DNA of 28,149 bases, from contig CAYLIC010000031.1 in the NCBI GenBank assembly GCA_964383815.1, positions 1 to 28,149 of the forward strand, given 5' to 3'. Made by a program: the position numbers and the translations under genes. The notes beneath the pieces are model-generated. The model did not search any database. It saw only the letters and a list, made by a program, of their open reading frames with translations, and was not told the origin of the DNA. This DNA is from UBA11524 sp964383815. GTDB taxonomy: Bacteria > Bacillota > Clostridia > Christensenellales > Aristaeellaceae. Each line of letters opens with the position of its first letter. The first letter of the stretch is position 1. This document shows positions 15,190 through 22,793 of this stretch, one piece after another.

Positions 15190-15424
15190 CTTCTGCACAG
15201 AAAAGCCCCATGCAGAAAAGCTGTCTGCATGGGGCGAAAATCTCTTTCGCGGTGCCACCCTGCTTCGCGGCAAAACTGCCGCCTTGTCTCCCCTGTATCG
15301 CGAGGAACGCGCCCAGCTTTCGCCAGGGGGCTCCGAGGTGTCTCCGCACGGTGTCCGACGGGAAATTTCAGCATTCCTTCCCTCTCTGTGGACGGCCTCC
15401 GTGCGCTCTTCTCATCACAGCCAC
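15190..15424 (-). promoter_or_regulatory. T-box riboswitch leader of hisS-aspS (Asp-type specifier)
   Basis: The leader RNA has a GATGAGAAGAG Stem I start, an AGAGAGGG motif, GGAGACACCTCGGAG with the specifier, and the conserved T-box AAGCAGGGTGGCACCGCG (15265-15248). In aligned T-boxes the codon precedes ACC-T-GGAG, so the specifier is GAC (15342-15340), an aspartate codon; CAC (histidine) overlaps it one register later. Uncharged tRNA would bind the specifier and the T-box, favour the antiterminator and let hisS-aspS be made. Confidence 0.93.
15201..15235 (-). terminator. T-box leader terminator
   Basis: GCCCCATGCAG with CTGCATGGGGC (15235-15205) forms an 11-bp stem followed by UUUU CUG on the minus strand, directly after the T-box sequence. 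It is the terminator that competes with the antiterminator. Confidence 0.85.
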
Positions 15425-15430
15425 ACAGGA

Positions 15431-15459
15431 ATTTTAGCAGGATTTTTCGGCCTTGTCAA
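15431..15459 (-). promoter_or_regulatory. Sigma-A-type promoter of hisS-aspS
   Basis: Minus strand TTGACA (15459-15454), 17 bp, TAAAAT (15436-15431). Nearly consensus. Start predicted near 15424. The -35 box lies just beyond the 3' end of the secreted SH3 protein gene. Confidence 0.88.
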
Positions 15460-15463
15460 CGGT

Positions 15464-16420
15464 TTACCAGGAGGATTTCAGCGCCGTCTGTACGCAGGAC
15501 TGGTGGTCGCTGTCCACCTTGTCGGTGCCGTGGGTTTTGCTGCCTGTGAAATGGATGCAGAAGTGCCCGTCAAACCCGTTGTCGATGGTGGATGTGCCGT
15601 GGGGCATGCCGTTCATGGAGGCGGCGTACACATGCCCGTTGTACTGCACCAGAATGGGCCTGCGGCGCCAGCTCCAGCTGCCGCCATAGATGGCCTTCAT
15701 GGTGGCAGTGTCCTCCCTGCTGGCAGGCTGGGTGTCCATGTGGCTGGCACCGCTCCACCGCACGGCGTTGAAGGTTTTGCCGGTGTATACATCCTTGATG
15801 GTCACCTTGGCGCCCTTGGGGATGGTGTTCTCGTGGCCGAACCATTCCAGGGATTCCGTTTTGCTGTTTTCCTTTTCCGATGCATCGCCATACAGCGCTG
15901 TCAGTGTCTTTTTCCCGGCAATGCCGTCCCTGGTCAGGCCCCTTTGCTTTTGATATGCCTTCACCGCCGCCGTGGTGCCGCTGCCGTACACTCCATCGAT
16001 TTTTCCGGTGTACAGGCCCTTTTCCCGCAACGCCTGCTGAAGTTTCTTCACCTGGTTGCCCTTATTTCCCGGCCGAAGGATGGAAAGACCCGATGTGGTC
16101 AGCGCGGTTTTCTCCTTGCTGGTCACCGTGCTGCTGGCGGCTTCCTCTATCTTGCCTGAAGCCTTTACATATTTCTTCATCACATAGCCGGTGTATTTGC
16201 CGTAGGTCACCTTATACCAATCCCCGCTGGCGGAGAGAATGTTCAGCGAGTCGCCCTTCGCCAGGGTCTGCAAGGCCTTGCTGCTCTTGCTGGCGCTCTT
16301 GCGCAGCACCAGCGCCTTGGTGTTCACGGTGCCCTCTGCCGCCAGGCCGGTGGAGGCCGCCATCAGCACAAATGCCGCCAGGCACCCGGCGCTCATCCGT
16401 TTGAAATGCTTCAGCTGCAT
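15464..16420 (-). CDS. Secreted SH3b / peptidoglycan-binding protein with an uncharacterised C-terminal domain
   Basis: A 318-residue exported protein. A type I signal peptide (about residues 1-28, ending GLAA) is followed by an SH3b domain (about 31-86: VLRKSASKSSKALQTL, GDWYKVTYGKYTGYV), a short linker, and a PG_binding_1 domain (about 112-178: GNKGNQVKKLQQALREKGLY, IDGVYGSGTTAAV). The last ~125 residues form a domain I do not recognise by name, with conserved-looking RWSGASHMDTQP, GMPHGTSTIDNGFDGHFCIHF, THG and VDSDHQSCV. This suggests a metal- or thiol-dependent wall enzyme, but the L,D-transpeptidase motif is not met. The ATG at 16420 lies nine bases from AAGGAG; ATG 16426 is possible. 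Likely acts on the cell wall. Confidence 0.8.
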   Translation of the reverse strand: MQLKHFKRMSAGCLAAFVLMAASTGLAAEGTVNTKALVLRKSASKSSKALQTLAKGDSLNILSASGDWYKVTYGKYTGYVMKKYVKASGKIEEAASSTVTSKEKTALTTSGLSILRPGNKGNQVKKLQQALREKGLYTGKIDGVYGSGTTAAVKAYQKQRGLTRDGIAGKKTLTALYGDASEKENSKTESLEWFGHENTIPKGAKVTIKDVYTGKTFNAVRWSGASHMDTQPASREDTATMKAIYGGSWSWRRRPILVQYNGHVYAASMNGMPHGTSTIDNGFDGHFCIHFTGSKTHGTDKVDSDHQSCVQTALKSSW

Positions 16421-16443
16421 GGTCATCAGCTCCTTTCGTGCTT

Positions 16444-16472
16444 ATATTATTACGTTTCTGTTAAGATTTCAA
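16444..16472 (-). promoter_or_regulatory. Promoter of the secreted SH3 protein gene
   Basis: Minus strand TTGAAA (16472-16467), 17 bp, TAATAT (16449-16444). The start would be near 16437, leaving a very short leader before the ribosome site. Divergent from the rplJ promoter. Confidence 0.65.
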
Positions 16473-16544
16473 TACATTCTGCGTCATATTTACAAAAATG
16501 TTATACTTCACCCTTCTGCAGGCGGATTTTTTCCGCCAAAGGGG

Positions 16545-16573
16545 TTGACAGGCGGGCGCATTTCGGGTAGAAT
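16545..16573 (+). promoter_or_regulatory. Promoter of rplJ-rplL
   Basis: TTGACA (16545-16550), 17 bp, TAGAAT (16568-16573). Nearly consensus, as expected for ribosomal protein genes. It precedes an L10 leader. Confidence 0.9.
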
Positions 16574-16589
16574 ATCCTATGGTTTTGAA

Positions 16590-16715
16590 GAAACCTGTGC
16601 CGTAGACAGCCGGTATCCGCAAGGATCTAAGGGAGTTCCACTCCGCCTGCCGAGGTGTGATGGATAGTTTGTTGCAAAGCTCTCCCTTGCGCCTGCGCAA
16701 GGGTTTTCTTTTACT
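16590..16715 (+). promoter_or_regulatory. L10 (rplJ) autoregulatory leader RNA
   Basis: The leader holds CGTAGACAG (16601-16609) and CTGCCGAGGTG (16647-16657), the two conserved blocks of the ribosomal L10 leader, which binds the L10-L12 complex. It is followed by a terminator-like stem CCCTTGCG-CCTG-CGCAAGGG (16684-16703) and a T-rich run (16704-16712). Binding of excess L10(L12) would favour this stop and reduce rplJ-rplL expression. Confidence 0.9.
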
Positions 16716-16743
16716 CCCAAACCATTGAGGAGGTGCAAGAAGA

Positions 16744-17241
16744 ATGAGCAAGAATCGTGAGTTGAAGGTGCAGGTCGTGGCTGACATTGTTGAGAAGCTC
16801 AAGAATGCCAAGTCCATGGTGGTCTGCTCCTACAGCGGCCTGACCGTGGAGCAGGTGACCAACCTGCGCAAGCTGTGCCGCGATCAGGAGGTTCAGTACT
16901 GCGTGCTGAAGAACCGCCTGGTGCTGCGTGCCCTGCACGAGCTGGGCATCGAGGGTCTGGACAACCTGATGGAGGGTCCCAACGCCTTTGTGTTCTCCAC
17001 CAAGGACGTGACCAACGCCCCCAAGATCGTCAACGACTTCATCGAGAAGAACAAGCTGCAGTCTCTGGAAATCAAGGGTGGCCTGATGGGCACCGAGGTT
17101 CTGGATGTTGCCGGCGTGAAGGCCCTGGCCGCACTGCCCAGCCGCGAAGAGCTGCTGGCCACCATGGTGGGCTGCCTGGTCTCCCCCGTGTCTGCGCTGG
17201 TTGCCGTGCTGGACGAAATCGCCGAGCAGAAGGCTGCCTAA
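16744..17241 (+). CDS. rplJ: Ribosomal protein uL10 (L10)
   Basis: The 165-residue base of the ribosomal stalk; it binds 23S rRNA through the N-terminal domain and carries L7/L12 dimers on its C-terminal helix. Typical features: VADIVEKLKNAKSMVVCSYS, GLTVEQVTNLRKLCRDQ, the VLKNRLVLRAL segment and a C-terminal AVLDEIAEQKAA. AGGAGGTG precedes the start. It follows the L10 leader and is followed by rplL, the standard arrangement. Confidence 0.97.
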   Translation: MSKNRELKVQVVADIVEKLKNAKSMVVCSYSGLTVEQVTNLRKLCRDQEVQYCVLKNRLVLRALHELGIEGLDNLMEGPNAFVFSTKDVTNAPKIVNDFIEKNKLQSLEIKGGLMGTEVLDVAGVKALAALPSREELLATMVGCLVSPVSALVAVLDEIAEQKAA

Positions 17242-17304
17242 TCCCCCTGGCTGCATAGCAGCCGCCTAAAACAAGACATTTTCTACATTTGGAGGGAAAA
17301 TACA

Positions 17305-17676
17305 ATGACTCATCAGGAAATTCTGGACGCCATCAAGTCCATGACGCTGCTGGAGATTAAGGAACTGGTCGACGCCATGAAGGAAGAGTTCGGCGTGACT
17401 GGCGCTATCGCCGTTGCCGGTGGTGCTGCTCCCGCTGCTGCCGCCGCTGCCGAGGAAGAGAAGACCGAGTTCGACGTTGTGCTGAAGGACGCCGGCTCCG
17501 AGAAGATCAAGGTCATCAAGGTTGTGCGCGAAGTCGTGTCCGGCCTGGGCCTGAAGGAAGCCAAGGAAATCGTGGAGTCCGCTCCCAAGACCATCAAGGA
17601 AGCCGTCTCCAAGGAAGAAGCCGAGAAGATCGCCGAGCAGTTCAAGGCTGTTGGCGCCACTGTCGAAATCAAGTAA
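17305..17676 (+). CDS. rplL: Ribosomal protein bL12 (L7/L12)
   Basis: A 123-residue stalk protein that recruits translational GTPases. The N-terminal dimer domain (ILDAIKSMTLLEIKELVDAM) is joined by an Ala/Gly hinge (about residues 37-53) to the conserved C-terminal domain (EFDVVLKDAGSEKIKVIKVV, GLGLKEAKEIVESAPKTIKE). GGAGGG precedes the ATG. A strong terminator follows, so the rplJL unit ends here. Confidence 0.98.
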   Translation: MTHQEILDAIKSMTLLEIKELVDAMKEEFGVTGAIAVAGGAAPAAAAAAEEEKTEFDVVLKDAGSEKIKVIKVVREVVSGLGLKEAKEIVESAPKTIKEAVSKEEAEKIAEQFKAVGATVEIK

Positions 17677-17695
17677 TTTCGCACCCGCCTCACAG

Positions 17696-17724
17696 GAGCA
17701 TCCCGCAAGGGGTGCTCTTTTTTT
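17696..17724 (+). terminator. Rho-independent terminator of rplJL
   Basis: GAGCATCCC-GCAA-GGGGTGCTC stem (17696-17717, one G-U pair) followed by seven T. Ideal intrinsic terminator 19 bp after the rplL stop. Confidence 0.95.
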
Positions 17725-17760
17725 GCAATATTTGTCGCTAAAATTATTTTATTTGGGAAG

Positions 17761-17789
17761 TTTACAAACCACATAAGTTGTGTTACAAT
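17761..17789 (+). promoter_or_regulatory. Promoter of the ABC importer unit
   Basis: TTTACA (17761-17766), 17 bp, TACAAT (17784-17789), in an A+T-rich stretch after the rplL terminator. Start predicted near 17796; ribosome site AAGGAGG at 17812. Confidence 0.8.
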
Positions 17790-17828
17790 ATTCCCAACGA
17801 AAAACCGTTATAAGGAGGTCCCTTTTCC

Positions 17829-19028
17829 ATGAAGAAGCTCGTTTCCTTTGTGCTGGTGCTGGCAATGGCCTTGTCCCTGGTGGCATTTGCCTCCGCTGAG
17901 GACTATTCCGGCTACACCATCCGCATCTATTCCAACTCCAATTCCACCGAGCGCGTTAACTGGCTGGTAAACGAGGCCAAAAACGCCGGCTTCTCCATCT
18001 CCCTGGACGACAATTCCGTTATCTCCGGCGATACCGCTGCCATTCAGGCTGCCAACGAGAACAAGGATGGCGACATTCTTTTCGGCCTGAACGAAACCCG
18101 CTGGGGTCAGGTGGTTGACGGCACCTATGAAAACCTGAAGCTGGCTGACTGGACGCCCGCCTGGGCCGATGAGGTTGGCGTATACAGCTATCCCGGCAAG
18201 GCCTATGGCCTGGTGATTCAGAACGTGCTGATGCTCTACCGTACCGACGAGCTGGGCACCAATGGCGAAAAGCTGTCCTTCGGGCACTGGGCCGACATTG
18301 TGAACAGCGGCTACAAGTGGTATCGCCAGGGCAAGGTTGGCGGCACCACCAACGCCAATATCAACAGCGCCATGCTCTACGCCTTCGTGGATCCTTCCTC
18401 CCCTGCCGGCGGCATCTCCGTTGACGGCTGGAAGACCCTGTGGAACTACTGCGCCAACGGCTTCTTCACCGGCGACAGCTACGGCTTCGATCCCCTGAAC
18501 CGCGGCGAGGTGCAGGTGTCCACCTTCTATTCCTCCTCCCTGTTCGGCAAGATTGACACCGCTGGCGACAGCTCTGCCAACCCCATCAAGGGCGTGCTGG
18601 AACCTGAAAACTGGGCCCTGGTTGAAATCGAGGACGGCACCTATTACATCGCCGAGTACCTGGGCATCCTGGACCGCGCCGGCCGCACCGAGGAAGAAAC
18701 CGCTGCCGTGAAGGCCTTTGCCGAGTGGTTCGGCTCCGCCGAGACCCAGGCCGCCTGGGCTGAGGAGTTCGACTCCTATCCCTGCAACACCGTGGCTGCC
18801 GCCAAGATTTACGACGAAACCCCCATCATCTACACCCTGAAGAACTTCGCCCTGAACAAGGTTGAGGGTACCGACATGACCTACGCCGCCTACGTTGCTG
18901 AGCACAGCAGCCAGTGGACCAACATCATGTCCAACCTGGGCTTCTACTGGGCCGACCAGAGCGCCGCTCCTGCCGAGCCCGACTGGGACAGCATCGACTG
19001 GACCGTCATGACCCAGAAGGCTGAATAA
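17829..19028 (+). CDS. ABC transporter extracellular solute-binding protein
   Basis: A 399-residue exported binding protein. A signal peptide (ALSLVAFASA, cleavage near residue 23) is of type I; there is no lipobox cysteine, unlike most Gram-positive binding proteins. The mature part has the two-lobe character of the Fe(III)/thiamine/2-aminoethylphosphonate/polyamine group (IRIYSNSNSTERVNWLVNEA, AKAYGLVIQNVLMLYRTDEL-type hinge, late AFAEWFGSAETQAAWAEEF). Codon use is strongly biased, in line with high expression. Followed by ATPase and double permease genes after a 14-bp hairpin. Substrate not determinable from sequence; iron or an organic cation are the nearest family options. Confidence 0.85.
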   Translation: MKKLVSFVLVLAMALSLVAFASAEDYSGYTIRIYSNSNSTERVNWLVNEAKNAGFSISLDDNSVISGDTAAIQAANENKDGDILFGLNETRWGQVVDGTYENLKLADWTPAWADEVGVYSYPGKAYGLVIQNVLMLYRTDELGTNGEKLSFGHWADIVNSGYKWYRQGKVGGTTNANINSAMLYAFVDPSSPAGGISVDGWKTLWNYCANGFFTGDSYGFDPLNRGEVQVSTFYSSSLFGKIDTAGDSSANPIKGVLEPENWALVEIEDGTYYIAEYLGILDRAGRTEEETAAVKAFAEWFGSAETQAAWAEEFDSYPCNTVAAAKIYDETPIIYTLKNFALNKVEGTDMTYAAYVAEHSSQWTNIMSNLGFYWADQSAAPAEPDWDSIDWTVMTQKAE

Positions 19029-19045
19029 TCACACACACCATTTCA

Positions 19046-19078
19046 GGCTATGGCGAGCCCCCGTGGCTCGCCATAGCC
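19046..19078 (+). other. Intercistronic hairpin between binding protein and ATPase genes
   Basis: A perfect 14-bp stem GGCTATGGCGAGCC / GGCTCGCCATAGCC with a five-base loop, without a T-run. It lies 18 bp after the binding protein stop and just before the ATPase ribosome site. Such hairpins protect the upstream mRNA from 3' exonucleases and allow more binding protein than membrane parts. Confidence 0.7.
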
Positions 19079-19100
19079 ATATAAAAGGGAGATGCGGCAC

Positions 19101-20126
<1,026 letters not shown>

Positions 20127-20138
20127 AGGAGGACGCAC

Positions 20139-22034
20139 ATGAACAAAAAGGCTTCCGGGCTGAACCTTTCCCTCCTGTGGAAGGTGTTTGGCATTGCGTT
20201 CTTCGTGTACCTGTTTTTCGGCTTCATGCTCCTCCCCTGTCTGAACACCATCACCCAGATTTTCACCGCCGAAAACGCCGCCGGTGAAACGGATCCCCTG
20301 GCGGTTATCCGCTTCTTTTTTGCGGGCAACATGCCCAGCTTTGTGTGGAACTCCCTCAAGCTGGCCCTGGCCCTGGTGGTAACGGTGAACATTGTGGGCG
20401 TGTCCATTGTGCTGCTGACGGAGTATTTCGACATCAAGGGCGCAAAGATTCTCCGCCTGGGATACATGACCACCCTCATCTACTCCGGCGTGGCCCTGGT
20501 GACCGGCTACCTTTTCCTGTACGACAGCGATGGCATCCTTACCACCTGGCTGGCGCAGATTTTCCCGGGCATGGACAAGAACTGGTTTTCCGGCTTCAAC
20601 GCGGTGCTCTTCACCATGACCTTCGCCTGCACCAGCAACCACGCGCTGTTCCTGCGCAACGCCATCCGCGGCATTGACTACAACACCGTGGAGGCCGCCC
20701 GGAACATGGGCGCCAAGCCTTTCCAGGTGCTGCTGAAGGTGGTTTTCCCCACGCTGATACCCACCCTGTTCTCCCTGACGGTAATGACCTTCATCACCGG
20801 CCTGTGCGCCATGAGTGCACCTACCCTGCTGGGCTACGACTCCATTAACCCGGAGATTGTCCGCCTGGCTGGCTCCTCCGTGGCAGACGAGGCCTTCCCC
20901 CAGGCCCGGGCGGCGCTTCTGTCCATCATTCTGGCCCTGTTCACCATTGTGCTGCTAACGGTGCTCTCCAGCTACGAGCGGAAGGGCCACTACCTGTCCG
21001 TCAGCAAAACCAAGGCCAAGCTGGTGAAGCAGAAGATTAACAACCCCGTGGCCAATGTGCTGGCCCACATTTACGCCTATGTGCTCTTCATCATCTACAT
21101 GACCCCTGTGGTGATGATTGTCCTCTTCGCCTTCCAGAACTATCCGGCTATCCGCTCCAAAACCCTGAGCATGGATCAGTTTACGCTGATCAACTTCTTC
21201 GGTCAGCAGGATTTTGAATTCATGACCAACCGCGGCAAGCTGAAAACCCGGCCCAACGCCATCTCCGGCCTGTTTGCCAATGACGGCACGGTGGGCGGCA
21301 TACGGCTGAGCTTCGTGCTGTCCGCCATTGCGGCGGCGCTGGCCTGCGTGATTGTGGTGGTGGCCGTGAACTACATTTTCAAAAACAAGGGTAAAAAGCG
21401 CAGCACCGTGCTGGAATACAGCCTGCTGTTTCCCTGGCTGCTGCCCACCATCCTCATCTGCTATTCCTACCGCACCTATTTCAACAGCGACAGCGTTTGG
21501 TATGTGTTCAACAACAACCTGTATATGAAGGAAAACGTGCGGTTCCTTATCGTTATGGCGTACACGGTGGTCAAGCTGCCCTTTGCCTTGCGCATGATCA
21601 AGGCCGCCTTCTATGCCATTGATGAGGAGCTGGAGGATGCCGCCAGAAACCTGGGTGCCTCCAGCCTGGTCACCTTCCTGCGGGTGAAGCTGCCCATTGT
21701 GCTGCCCAGCGTGCTGGCCGTGTTCGCCCTGAACTTCAATGCCCTGTTCACCGAATACGACATGTCCGCCACGTTCCACTCCAGCTATGGCAAGTCCTAC
21801 GCCATGGTGATACAGAACATGTGCGCCGAGGAAGGCCGGGACGGCTACAACGTGAACGCCTCCGGGCGAAGATGCGCCAGCACGGTGTTCATCATGGTGG
21901 TGTCGGGCCTGATTCTCTACCTGGTCTACGGCGTTGGCGCAAGGGACCTGGGCGAGCGCCTGGAGCGCCGGGAAAAGCGCCGCAGGCGCTGGGAAAAGTT
22001 CACCGGCAAAGCGAAAAAGGAAATATCCGCATAA
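20139..22034 (+). CDS. ABC transporter permease, two fused membrane domains (FbpB-like)
   Basis: A 631-residue permease made of two BPD_transp_1 domains in one chain, about twelve transmembrane helices. Each half has the EAA loop that contacts the ATPase: EAARNMGAKPFQVLLKVVFP in the first half and EDAARNLGASSLVTFLRVKL in the second. The fused layout is typical of the iron(III) (FbpB/SfuB), thiamine (ThiP) and phosphonate-type importers. The C-terminus is strongly basic (ERREKRRRRWEKFTGKAKK), cytoplasmic. AAAGGAGGA precedes the start. Last gene of the unit; a terminator follows. Confidence 0.92.
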   Translation: MNKKASGLNLSLLWKVFGIAFFVYLFFGFMLLPCLNTITQIFTAENAAGETDPLAVIRFFFAGNMPSFVWNSLKLALALVVTVNIVGVSIVLLTEYFDIKGAKILRLGYMTTLIYSGVALVTGYLFLYDSDGILTTWLAQIFPGMDKNWFSGFNAVLFTMTFACTSNHALFLRNAIRGIDYNTVEAARNMGAKPFQVLLKVVFPTLIPTLFSLTVMTFITGLCAMSAPTLLGYDSINPEIVRLAGSSVADEAFPQARAALLSIILALFTIVLLTVLSSYERKGHYLSVSKTKAKLVKQKINNPVANVLAHIYAYVLFIIYMTPVVMIVLFAFQNYPAIRSKTLSMDQFTLINFFGQQDFEFMTNRGKLKTRPNAISGLFANDGTVGGIRLSFVLSAIAAALACVIVVVAVNYIFKNKGKKRSTVLEYSLLFPWLLPTILICYSYRTYFNSDSVWYVFNNNLYMKENVRFLIVMAYTVVKLPFALRMIKAAFYAIDEELEDAARNLGASSLVTFLRVKLPIVLPSVLAVFALNFNALFTEYDMSATFHSSYGKSYAMVIQNMCAEEGRDGYNVNASGRRCASTVFIMVVSGLILYLVYGVGARDLGERLERREKRRRRWEKFTGKAKKEISA

Positions 22035-22038
22035 CACC

Positions 22039-22070
22039 AAAACCGCTGTCCTCGCCGGCAGCGGTTTTTT
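22039..22070 (+). terminator. Rho-independent terminator of the ABC importer unit
   Basis: AAAACCGCTG, ten-base loop, CAGCGGTTTTTT. Located 5 bp after the permease stop; the T-run continues out of the stem. Confidence 0.9.
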
Positions 22071-22131
22071 ATGACAGCAGGCACCTTTCCAGCACCATCC
22101 CTTTCCCCGCATATGCCGCGCACACAAAAGT

Positions 22132-22185
22132 GGGATTCTTATGGGATGAAATCCCTTAAGCGGGAGTGCAGAGGGCGGCGCTCAC
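22132..22185. repeat. Composite hairpin repeat, copy D (partly eroded)
   Basis: GGATT, CTTATGGG-ATGAAAT-CCCTTAAG (22138-22160, one mismatch), CGGGAGTG, then a GCAGAGGGCGGCGCTC segment that corresponds to the second palindrome but no longer pairs well. Same orientation as copy C, whose CTTAAGGGATGAAATCCCTT core it nearly duplicates. Lies just upstream of the cobalamin riboswitch promoter. The remainder of 22071-22198 holds nothing else I can identify. Confidence 0.65.
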
Positions 22186-22198
22186 AGCTGCCCGCGGG

Positions 22199-22227
22199 TT
22201 GACGGACACCCGCAGGTGTGGTAGAAT
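22199..22227 (+). promoter_or_regulatory. Promoter of the cobalamin-riboswitch operon
   Basis: TTGACG (22199-22204), 17 bp, TAGAAT (22222-22227). Start predicted near 22234, just ahead of the riboswitch. Confidence 0.87.
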
Positions 22228-22239
22228 ACAGGGGTCAAC

Positions 22240-22440
22240 TGCATAGCGATGAAGGTACGGTTTGAAACGTTGTTTGCTGAGTAAACGCAAGAGGGAATCC
22301 GGTTCGAGTCCGGAACAACCGCCATTACTGTATTTGATCAGATGAAAGCGCGCATACCATTGGGGGTTCATCCCCTGAGAAGGGCGCTTTTCCGCGGGAA
22401 GCCGCGTCGTCATAAGTCAGGATACCTGCCGTGCCTTGGA
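22240..22440 (+). promoter_or_regulatory. Cobalamin riboswitch
   Basis: The leader carries the conserved cobalamin aptamer blocks: GAAGGTACGG (22251-22260), AAGAGGGAATCCGG (22289-22302) with CGAGTCCGG, then CCGCCATTACTGTA (22319-22332; usually CCGCCACTGTA), variable peripheral stems including GGGGGTTCATCCCC, and the closing AAGTCAGGATACCTGCC (22414-22430). Cobalamin binding normally shuts such operons off. Sequence and order fit; the exact ligand form (adenosyl- or methyl-cobalamin) cannot be told by eye. Confidence 0.92.
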
Positions 22441-22537
22441 AGGTTTAACACAGCTTGGTGTGAGGAGTGCAACCGATCGTTCCGCCTTTTCTGCGGCATG
22501 GCGGCGCACTCTGTTTTTTGTGCACCGGCGGTCTGTT

Positions 22538-22573
22538 GCGCTCTCCAAACGGCTGTGTTTGGGGGCGCTTTTT
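22538..22573 (+). terminator. Expression-platform terminator of the cobalamin riboswitch
   Basis: GCGCTCTCCAAAC, six-base loop, GTTTGGGGGCGC, then TTTTT. The T-run is followed immediately by the GGGAGG ribosome site of the first gene. A second potential hairpin (GGCGCAC...GTGCACC, 22503-22526) lies upstream and could be its competitor. Confidence 0.7.
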
Positions 22574-22589
22574 GATGGGAGGTGCACTG

Positions 22590-22793
22590 ATGACCCCCGA
22601 GGAGAAAACACGCTGGGCCGTTGGTCAGCTGCAAGGCCGCGCCCTGGAGCTGCGCCGCCTGCCGAAGAAGGACGACTTCGACCAGGCGACAAGGGCCCGG
22701 ATCAAGGCTTTTCTGGGGCCATGGCCACGGGCGCTGGAAGCCGCCGGACTGAAGGAGCCTCGTCCATCAAAGAAAAGGAGCGAACTGAAATGA
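22590..22793 (+). CDS. Small HNH-repeat-like protein (homing endonuclease associated repeat)
   Basis: A 67-residue, basic, cytoplasmic protein; GGGAGG lies six to seven bases upstream of its ATG. The segment LPKKDDFDQATRARIKAFLG then PWPRALEAAGL matches the short repeat found in homing-endonuclease-associated proteins, where it is thought to bind DNA. No nuclease domain accompanies it. It is the first gene after the cobalamin riboswitch and overlaps the next start by ATGA (22790-22793), so it is translationally coupled to the DUF4430 gene. Its role could be regulatory or unrelated. An upstream in-frame ATG at 22467 lies inside the leader and is rejected. Confidence 0.68.
   Translation: MTPEEKTRWAVGQLQGRALELRRLPKKDDFDQATRARIKAFLGPWPRALEAAGLKEPRPSKKRSELK

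Noticed and set aside
22296..22322. tRNA-like T-arm and acceptor end (CCGGTTCGAGTCCGG...)
   Set aside because: No D-arm or anticodon arm at proper distance; the segment is part of the cobalamin riboswitch core (AGGGAATCCGG...CGAGTCCGG).
22436..22789. Extension of the first DUF4430 protein upstream to an ATG at 22436 (343 residues)
   Set aside because: The extension crosses the riboswitch terminator and the small HNH-repeat gene; the signal peptide and AAAGGAG fix the start at 22790.
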